A DNA stretch of 5,112 nt from Flavisolibacter sp. (lineage in GTDB: Bacteria; Bacteroidota; Bacteroidia; Chitinophagales; Chitinophagaceae). Made by a program: the position numbers and the translations under genes. The notes beneath the pieces are model-generated. The model was not told the DNA's origin, made no database searches, and worked only from the letters and a program-made list of their open reading frames with translations. Shown here piece by piece: positions 1 to 5,112 of this stretch; position 1 is the stretch's first letter, and each line of letters starts with the position of its first letter. Where the stretch lies: positions 1 to 5,112 of the forward strand of contig JAICTW010000258.1 in assembly GCA_025936195.1 (NCBI GenBank), read 5' to 3'.

Positions 1-914
1 GCAATCAGAATTTCTTTATCTATTTCAAAAATAGAATCAATGCCATCCCAGTGATCGCTGATGATGGGTGTGCCGCAAGCGGCTGCTTCAAACAAACGCA
101 CCGAAGGCGAATAACCTGCTTTGATCATATCCGCTCTTGTGATGTTCATCGTAAAGCGTTGGCTGTTGTAAAATTTCCGATGTTCCGGTGGCGGCAAATG
201 TTCGATGCGCTGCACATTTTTTGGCCATTGAATTGAAGAAGGATATTGCGGTCCTGCTACAACAAATCTTCCCTCAAATTCTTTTGCCGCATCTAACATT
301 AATTTCTGCAATGGCGGTTGCCGGTCATCACTGTAAGTTCCGAGATAACCTAAATCCCATTGAATGTTTTGTTGTTCCGGAAAATAGAGTTCGGGATCAA
401 AGGAACAATAAAATGCTCTTGCCATTGGTGAACTAAACTCCTTTTCAATTTCTTTCAATGTTGGCCCCCCCGTAAACGAAAGATAGATGTCATATTGAGC
501 AATGAGATCAGGATGCAAATATTCGTAATCTTCTCTTTCCAATTTTGCTAAAGTCACTGGTGTATCAATGTCGTAAAACGCAGTAACACCTTCAGCAACA
601 TCGGTAACAAATTTTCCTACAGAAACACCTTCAGGAACGTAAGAGCCAACGATTACCAAGTCTGCTTCGCCAATAAGATTACTGTAATTGGCTTTTAATT
701 CATCAACACTGTTGTACAAAATAGTGGTGCAAAAAGAAGACTTCGGCAGATCACGATTAGAAGCATACCAGGGAACATCTCTTTCCAGAAAAACAATGCG
801 GTGCCCTTTCTTATTTAACTCCCGAACTAATCCGCGAAACGTTGTAGCATGTCCATTTCCCCATGAAGAAGTGATGGACAATCCTAATACCACAATGTCT
901 AATGGTTGATTCAT
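1..914 (-). CDS. CgeB-like glycosyltransferase, partial (C-terminus beyond left edge)
   Basis: Probable cytosolic GT-B fold glycosyltransferase of the CgeB type (COG4641-like; C-terminal domain like Glyco_trans_1_2). I translated it by hand: 304 full codons are open to the edge with no stop, so about 50-60 residues are missing if it matches its 362-aa neighbour. Visible pieces are an N-terminal strand/loop GLSITSSWGNGHATTFRG (11-28), the FYDIDTPVTL segment (113-122), YDIYLSFTGG (141-150), DLGYLGTYSDDRQ (187-199, start of the second Rossmann half) and SPSVRLFEAAACGTPIIS (269-286), the nucleotide-sugar-binding end. Each has a counterpart in the gene just upstream, so the two are paralogues. The ATG (914-912) sits inside the ATGA overlap with the upstream stop. 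A weak AAGG lies 7 nt before it (925-922), inside the upstream gene. A run of seven G in the coding strand (plus 465-471) does not break the frame. Donor and acceptor are unknown. Confidence 0.85.
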   Translation of the reverse strand, partial: MNQPLDIVVLGLSITSSWGNGHATTFRGLVRELNKKGHRIVFLERDVPWYASNRDLPKSSFCTTILYNSVDELKANYSNLIGEADLVIVGSYVPEGVSVGKFVTDVAEGVTAFYDIDTPVTLAKLEREDYEYLHPDLIAQYDIYLSFTGGPTLKEIEKEFSSPMARAFYCSFDPELYFPEQQNIQWDLGYLGTYSDDRQPPLQKLMLDAAKEFEGRFVVAGPQYPSSIQWPKNVQRIEHLPPPEHRKFYNSQRFTMNITRADMIKAGYSPSVRLFEAAACGTPIISDHWDGIDSIFEIDKEILI

Positions 915-1999
915 GCTGCCGCCTTTTCTTTTGTCAATTCTTTCTTTAAAATTTTATCCAACTCTGTTGCACGGTGTGCGTAGGTATGCTTGTCCAAAAC
1001 TTTTTTCAATGCTGCCTGTCCAATCTGTTTTGCTTTTTCTTCCGTCAGTGAAGAAAGAATTTCCTTTACTTCATCACCGCTTTTTGCAACTAAAATTTCT
1101 TCATCCGGTTCAAAGAAATAATCAATGCCGGTCCAATAGTCAGTGATGATGCATGCTCCGGCGCCGGCTGCTTCAAACACCCGTGTAGCCGGAGAAAAAC
1201 CATAGCTTGCCATGCTATCGCGACTGATATTCAGAACCGCTTTTGGTGAACAATTCAAAGCGTTGTGGTCTTTTGTATAAACATGTCCAATGTAATTGAT
1301 GTTGGACGACATGGGTTTATCCTGCCAGCCATTGCCACCGAGAATAAATTTTTCTTTAGGCATCTGCGCCGCTACATTCAGAAAAAATTCTTCCACTCTT
1401 TTTTCCCTGTCGGGCAAACGGTTTCCTAAAAATGCAAGGTCACATTCAAAGCGATCTTCTTTAGCAACAGGATGATGCGTTGAAGGATCGAGTGCATTGT
1501 AAATAGGAAAACAGTTTTTCGCACCGAATGATTTATAAGTGTTCACCACAGGATCGCCACCACCATACGTTAATATCAAATCATATTGCGGAATTAACGG
1601 TTTGAAATAATCGTTACTGTTGTATTTCACTCTGTCCAGAGTTGCCGGTGCATCCACATCCCAAAAGATCACAAATTTTTCTTTTAGTTGAAGGTTCAGC
1701 ACTTCCTTTTCCAGCAATTCGTCAAACACACCAACACCGCTTGTTTTTACAATCACATCTGCATGCAAGGCGTCATCCAGTGCTTTGAATACTTCTTCTT
1801 CTGTTGGTTGATATACTTTAATGGTCGCCCAATCGGGATCAGGAATGTCACGGTTCTTTTGACGATCATACGCATCCGGTTCATAAAAACTAATCTGATG
1901 TCCTCTTTCATTCATGGCACGAATGATACCGCGGTAATACGTTGCTGCACCATTCCAATATGCCGATACTATACTTGATCCAAAGAATGCAAACTTCAT
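911..1999 (-). CDS. CgeB-like glycosyltransferase (362 aa)
   Basis: Complete protein, predicted cytosolic GT-B glycosyltransferase of the CgeB family, named after a Bacillus subtilis spore-coat maturation protein; here the role is probably surface or secreted glycan assembly. The N-terminal half starts MKFAFFGSSIVSAYWNGAAT with YYRG (21-24), then FWDVDAPATLD (112-122) and YDLILTYGGGDPV (139-151). The C-terminal half starts at CDLAFLGNRLPDREKR (186-201), continues through NINYIGHV (233-240) and ends with the donor-site block FSPATRVFEAAGAGACIITD (268-287), then WTGIDYFFEPDEEILVA and a terminal HTYAHRATELDKIL (338-351). Only the second Glu of the EX7E motif (E276) is present; position 268, where the first would be, is Phe. 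The ATG overlaps the upstream stop as ATGA, and its own TGA overlaps the next start in the same way, implying coupled translation. No Shine-Dalgarno is visible. No signal peptide or membrane helix is seen. The family call is firm; substrate and linkage are unknown. Confidence 0.9.
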   Translation of the reverse strand: MKFAFFGSSIVSAYWNGAATYYRGIIRAMNERGHQISFYEPDAYDRQKNRDIPDPDWATIKVYQPTEEEVFKALDDALHADVIVKTSGVGVFDELLEKEVLNLQLKEKFVIFWDVDAPATLDRVKYNSNDYFKPLIPQYDLILTYGGGDPVVNTYKSFGAKNCFPIYNALDPSTHHPVAKEDRFECDLAFLGNRLPDREKRVEEFFLNVAAQMPKEKFILGGNGWQDKPMSSNINYIGHVYTKDHNALNCSPKAVLNISRDSMASYGFSPATRVFEAAGAGACIITDYWTGIDYFFEPDEEILVAKSGDEVKEILSSLTEEKAKQIGQAALKKVLDKHTYAHRATELDKILKKELTKEKAAA

Positions 2000-3114
2000 T
2001 GTGTCAGTTTTTGTGTTTTCAAATTGTTTACGTCCATCTCTTCACAAATGCTATACAGTTCATCCACTCTGTGTGCGCAGGTATGTCTTTGCAAAATTGT
2101 GTTCAATCCATGATCAGTCATTTCCTGTACGAATTCATCATCCGATAAAATCTTTCCCATTAATTCCTTCATTTCGTTTTTGTTACTGGCAAACAAAAAA
2201 TCTTTACCGGGAGTAAATAAATGTTCTGCATCTTTCCATGGAGAAGACAACAATGGAATACCACAAGCCAGTGCTTCAAACGGACGAATAGTTGGAATAC
2301 CTGGAAGTGCTTCTATATAAGGTCTTCTTGGGACATGAGCAGTGAAACGGTATTTTGCAAATACTTCCGGTGCTTTAAAATTGGGAAGCCATCCTCCGTA
2401 TTCAATGCCTGCATCTTCCAATGCTTTCCTTGCTTCATCAGGATAACGAACACCGTAAATTTTTGCTTTCAATCCTAATTCTTTCACCGGCTCAATTAAA
2501 AATTCCATCAGCTCTTTCGTTCTTTCGTTATCGCCCCAATTACCGATCCAAACCAAATCACCTTCTGTTGTATCGCTATGCAGCGGTTTAAAAATCCTGG
2601 TATCAGCAGCTTCGTGCCAGGTCCAAGCTTTCTTTGTCCATTTCTGCTTCAGGTAAATGTCTTTGATGACTTTACCATAAGCTAACACTCCATCATAATT
2701 ACTCAGGTCATAAGCACTCATACTTTCTCTCTCACTTACGGCACGATGATGTGTATCATGGAATAATAATCGGAACGGGTATTTCCTTCTTTTTTCTCCA
2801 ATGGCTTTTACCAGTGAATGATCATTCCATTCATGAACAATCACCAGGTCAGCATCGTTTAACACTTTATCTAAATTGATCTTTGCAGGATTGTACTGAA
2901 TGCTGCTGAGTGTTGGGTAATAAGAATAAAATTCTTCGATAGCATCTTCACCGTAATCTTTGATAAGATTGGATAAGCTCCAACTGTCTTTTGGTTCATA
3001 GATCACTACTTCATTGCCGCGGTCAATTAACTCGGTGGCAATGCCTCTTAAAAAATGAGCGTTACCATGATTCCAATCGGACAAAAGGGAATGATAAAAC
3101 AGCAGGACCTTCAT
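1996..3114 (-). CDS. Divergent CgeB-like glycosyltransferase (372 aa)
   Basis: Complete cytosolic protein with the layout of the two genes after it, but clearly more diverged. Shared signals are the N-terminal MKVLLFYHSLLSDWNHGNAH with FLRG (21-24), the hydrophobic segment LLFHDTHHRAVS (116-127) where the others have FWDVDAPATL or FYDIDTPVTL, DLVWIGNWGDNERTKEL (186-202) opening the second Rossmann half, the donor-site block IRPFEALACGIPLLSSPW (276-293) and the terminal HTCAHRVDEL (344-353). The acidic WDVDAP-type motif is replaced by a His-rich HDTHHR, and the stretch before the donor-site block is RRPYIEALPGIPT (263-275) rather than the SMASYGFSPAT of the neighbour, so its donor or acceptor is probably different. 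The start ATG is 1 nt after the TAG of the preceding glycosyltransferase; its stop overlaps the next ATG as ATGA. No Shine-Dalgarno is visible upstream. An alternative label is a generic family-1-type glycosyltransferase; substrate unknown. Confidence 0.87.
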   Translation of the reverse strand: MKVLLFYHSLLSDWNHGNAHFLRGIATELIDRGNEVVIYEPKDSWSLSNLIKDYGEDAIEEFYSYYPTLSSIQYNPAKINLDKVLNDADLVIVHEWNDHSLVKAIGEKRRKYPFRLLFHDTHHRAVSERESMSAYDLSNYDGVLAYGKVIKDIYLKQKWTKKAWTWHEAADTRIFKPLHSDTTEGDLVWIGNWGDNERTKELMEFLIEPVKELGLKAKIYGVRYPDEARKALEDAGIEYGGWLPNFKAPEVFAKYRFTAHVPRRPYIEALPGIPTIRPFEALACGIPLLSSPWKDAEHLFTPGKDFLFASNKNEMKELMGKILSDDEFVQEMTDHGLNTILQRHTCAHRVDELYSICEEMDVNNLKTQKLTQ

Positions 3115-3115
3115 A

Positions 3116-4213
3116 CTATGCTACTTGTTGTTTTAATTGTTTTTCTTTTTGTTTGATCAACTGATAATACAAATTCATATACTCTTCGCACATGGCTTCC
3201 GACGAAAACAACTGTGCCCGCATCAATGCTTTTGATTGATAGAACTCCAGTTGCTCTTCATCATCCAACAAGCCATTGGTGGTATTTGCCAAAGCCTCGG
3301 CATCATCAGTGTCCACGTAAATCGCGGCATCATTCCATATTTCTCTTAAGGATGAAATATCGCCCAACACCAATGCACAACCTGACAATGCGGCTTCCAA
3401 TGGCGACAGTCCAAAAGGTTCATATTTTGCAGGCAATACATAAACAGAAGCAGATGAAAGTTGTGCTGCAATTTGTTTTGTTGACAGCTTGCCTAAGAAT
3501 TCCACATTATCAGGAACGTAAAAACTGTTTTGGTCAAAATTGTTATCTCCTGCAATTTTAACGGGAGCATCAATGAGTGAAGCGGCATTAGTGAGCAGCT
3601 TTATATTTTTTCCTTCATCCCACAATCTGCCCATGCTGAAAATAAATGGCTCCTTTTCCTTTTGACAAAAAAGATCTTTATTTCTTCCATTATAAATTAC
3701 AAAGCATTCCCTTTCGATGGAGTAAACCTTTTTGATAGCATCCATCATTGACTGCGACGGCGCTATAACCACATCAGCATTCTTCAACCCATTTTTCACG
3801 CACCAGAAGTAGTCGTTCCATTCTGCAGGAGGATCATCTTTCTTCACTGACAAAAACCATGAATACACATCGGAATGTGCCACCACAATTACAGGTGATT
3901 TAAAAGGAAGGCAACCGTAAGCAAAACAATTAAGATGAATAAGATCAGGGCTAATCTCTTCTTCCAGATGCAATAACCACTCACCACATTCCTTAATATC
4001 TCTCCACGGATTTTGCATCCACTCTAATAGAAAATCTGTTTCATAAACAACTACATTTTGCAAGGCACTCACTTCACGCTTTTGCCAGTTGCTCATTTTT
4101 GCGCCCATAGTGGCAAGGTGTATTTCCACATCATGTGTTTGCAATCCTCTGCATAATTCCATGGAGTAGGTCCATACACCGCCAACAGTGTCGGTGGTCA
4201 TTAAAATTTTCAT
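3116..4213 (-). CDS. Family-4 glycosyltransferase, GT-B, retaining (365 aa)
   Basis: Predicted cytosolic glycosyltransferase that moves a sugar from a nucleotide-sugar donor to an acceptor with retention of configuration. The start MKILMTTDTVGGVWTYSMEL gives the first Rossmann strand and the Gly-rich acceptor-side loop. IHLNCFAYGCLPF (92-104) and VVAHSDVYSW (110-119) belong to the N-terminal domain, and ADVVIAPSQSM (146-156) leads to the linker. FSMGRLWDEGKN (192-203) opens the Glycos_transf_1 domain with the usual phosphate-binding Arg and Lys. EPFGLSPLEAALSGC (265-279) holds a complete EX7E motif (E265, E273). I chose the ATG at 4213, 4 nt after the oxidoreductase TAA, because the protein then begins with the usual MKIL strand. 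An ATG at 4243 in the same frame would add ten unconserved residues and overlap the upstream gene by 26 nt. The Lys/Gln-rich tail (353-363) is probably just a C-terminal helix end. Family call firm; sugar specificity not readable. Confidence 0.93.
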   Translation of the reverse strand: MKILMTTDTVGGVWTYSMELCRGLQTHDVEIHLATMGAKMSNWQKREVSALQNVVVYETDFLLEWMQNPWRDIKECGEWLLHLEEEISPDLIHLNCFAYGCLPFKSPVIVVAHSDVYSWFLSVKKDDPPAEWNDYFWCVKNGLKNADVVIAPSQSMMDAIKKVYSIERECFVIYNGRNKDLFCQKEKEPFIFSMGRLWDEGKNIKLLTNAASLIDAPVKIAGDNNFDQNSFYVPDNVEFLGKLSTKQIAAQLSSASVYVLPAKYEPFGLSPLEAALSGCALVLGDISSLREIWNDAAIYVDTDDAEALANTTNGLLDDEEQLEFYQSKALMRAQLFSSEAMCEEYMNLYYQLIKQKEKQLKQQVA

Positions 4214-4217
4214 GTGT

Positions 4218-5112
4218 TTATTTCCGTTCATAAATGCGATCAATTACTTCGGCCGATGAAATAAAATGATTGGCGTCTGAATTAAAATCAGAATTGACAG
4301 ATAGTTGTTGTATCCAATCAACCAATGCTCTTCCGCCCCAGGCATCCGGTGGCTGCACCAGTGTTTCTGCTTTGGTTCCCCAATAACGAAGTCCCACAAA
4401 ATCATAAAACGAGCCGTTTATATTTTTCAAAGCCACTCCGCCGTTCGTTCCATAAAATGATGCTTCAATCACAGCTTCGCATCCGGCTTGCAAATTCCAG
4501 GAGCAACTGAGTTGTGCGTTCACATCATTTTCCAATTCCATCCATACATTGGCATAATCTTCCACCACATTTTTTCCTTTTGCTGAAACCCCTTTTACAT
4601 ACAAGCTGCTTCTTAATTTTTCTACCTGCGGAAAATCCAAGGCAAAAAGCATGAGATCAATTAAATGGATTCCTAAATCCAGAACACAACCACCGCCGGA
4701 TAATTTCAAGTCATAAAACCAGGGCTTGTCCGGACCATAAGCATTATGAAATTTGAGATCAACAGCAAATATTTTTCCAAGCTCTCCTGATTGAATAATG
4801 GAATGAATTTTTTGGAACGCTGTTGTGTAACGGTAAGAAAAATCGGCGCCTAATAATTTATTTGCCTTGCGTGCAACATCAACAACAGCCTGCACTTCTT
4901 CTGCATTTCTTCCCAGCGGCTTTTGACAAAACACGGCTTTGCCCGCTTCAAAGGCCTGAACGGATTGCTCCTTATGCAAAGCACTTGGCGTAGCAATTAC
5001 AACCGCTTCCACATTGGCATCGTTGATTGTTTCATCAAAAGAGCTAACCGTTTTGCAATCACGAATTTTTTTAGCTTCATTAATGCAATCAGTTGATAAA
5101 TCGGAGATGAGA
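4218..5112 (-). CDS. Gfo/Idh/MocA family NAD(P)-dependent oxidoreductase, partial (N-terminus beyond right edge)
   Basis: C-terminal 297 residues of a two-domain dehydrogenase that oxidises or reduces a sugar, nucleotide sugar or related polyol with NAD(P). The frame is open to the right edge, so the GTG near 5012 is internal, not a start; roughly 30-40 residues, including the GxGxxG dinucleotide loop, are missing. Visible parts, numbered from the first visible residue: LISDLS (1-6, second Rossmann strand with an acidic residue near the cofactor ribose), VEAVVIATPSALH (34-46, cofactor-contact motif), GKAVFCQKPLGRN (57-69, the EKP position, here QKP), then the alpha/beta C-terminal domain with GGGCVLDLGIHLIDL (139-153), which gives the conserved Asp, His and Asp (145, 149, 152) of the active site. 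Ends at TAA 4 nt before the glycosyltransferase start. The operon position suggests it makes or modifies a sugar used by the downstream transferases. The family is certain; the substrate is not. Confidence 0.92.
   Translation of the reverse strand, partial: LISDLSTDCINEAKKIRDCKTVSSFDETINDANVEAVVIATPSALHKEQSVQAFEAGKAVFCQKPLGRNAEEVQAVVDVARKANKLLGADFSYRYTTAFQKIHSIIQSGELGKIFAVDLKFHNAYGPDKPWFYDLKLSGGGCVLDLGIHLIDLMLFALDFPQVEKLRSSLYVKGVSAKGKNVVEDYANVWMELENDVNAQLSCSWNLQAGCEAVIEASFYGTNGGVALKNINGSFYDFVGLRYWGTKAETLVQPPDAWGGRALVDWIQQLSVNSDFNSDANHFISSAEVIDRIYERK

Noticed and set aside
465..471. Run of seven C (G in the coding strand) as a possible frameshift or phase-variation site
   Set aside because: The frame is intact across it, and the residues made (FTGGP) match the TYGGGDP region of the paralogue. 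Seven bases is short for a phase-variation tract.
51..909. Several plus-strand reading frames of 61-82 aa at the left end
   Set aside because: The minus strand carries a continuous CgeB-like frame over the whole stretch with family motifs; the plus-strand frames overlap each other and look like shadows.
1688..2478. Group of plus-strand frames of 68-96 aa, rich in Cys, Phe and Ile
   Set aside because: Their composition is what antisense reading of the glycosyltransferase genes gives, and they cross the ATGA junction of the real genes. No start signals or domains are seen.
3214..3561. Plus-strand 115-aa reading frame, the longest on that strand
   Set aside because: It lies wholly antisense to the GT4 gene, whose motifs are clear, and its own translation shows no recognisable domain.
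4214..4243. ATG at 4243 as the start of the GT4 gene
   Set aside because: It adds ten unconserved residues before the typical MKIL strand and overlaps the oxidoreductase. The ATG at 4213 fits the family and the operon spacing better.
4218..5012. GTG near 5012 as the start of a short 264-aa oxidoreductase
   Set aside because: The same frame stays open to the window edge and encodes more of the Rossmann fold upstream (LISDLS and following helix), so the gene begins beyond the window.
1..5112. CRISPR arrays, tRNA or rRNA genes, insertion sequences, riboswitches, terminators
   Set aside because: Reading both strands gave no direct repeats with regular spacing, no transposase-like frame and no non-coding gap long enough to hold such elements.

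Overview
The window is a single, densely packed run of five genes, all on the minus strand, so transcription runs from high to low coordinates. In transcription order it holds: the C-terminal part of a Gfo/Idh/MocA-type NAD(P)-dependent oxidoreductase (cut by the right edge), a family-4 (GT-B, retaining) glycosyltransferase, and three consecutive CgeB-like glycosyltransferases, the last cut by the left edge. All longer plus-strand reading frames lie antisense to these genes, and I regard them as shadows.

The junctions are as tight as they can be: a 4-nt gap (TAA to ATG), a 1-nt gap (TAG to ATG), and two ATGA stop/start overlaps of 4 nt. There is no intergenic space for a promoter, terminator, small RNA or repeat, and no stretch over 300 bases lacks a gene. 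This is the interior of an operon whose promoter lies beyond the right edge and whose terminator lies beyond the left edge.

The DNA is moderately AT-rich. Most starts have little or no Shine-Dalgarno sequence upstream, and translation appears to rely on coupling. That pattern, plus the protein style, suggests a member of the Bacteroidota (perhaps Chitinophagaceae-like). This is an inference of moderate strength; no marker gene is present.

None of the five proteins shows a signal peptide or membrane segment, so they should be cytosolic. The likely joint job is to build a glycan. The oxidoreductase would modify a sugar or nucleotide sugar, and the four glycosyltransferases would add successive residues to a lipid-linked, protein-linked or free acceptor. 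Neither the donor sugars nor the product can be read from this sequence. The most interesting points are the tandem set of three diverged CgeB-like paralogues, of which the middle one in position (first transcribed) is the most divergent, and a Glu-to-Gln change in the usually conserved EKP motif of the oxidoreductase.
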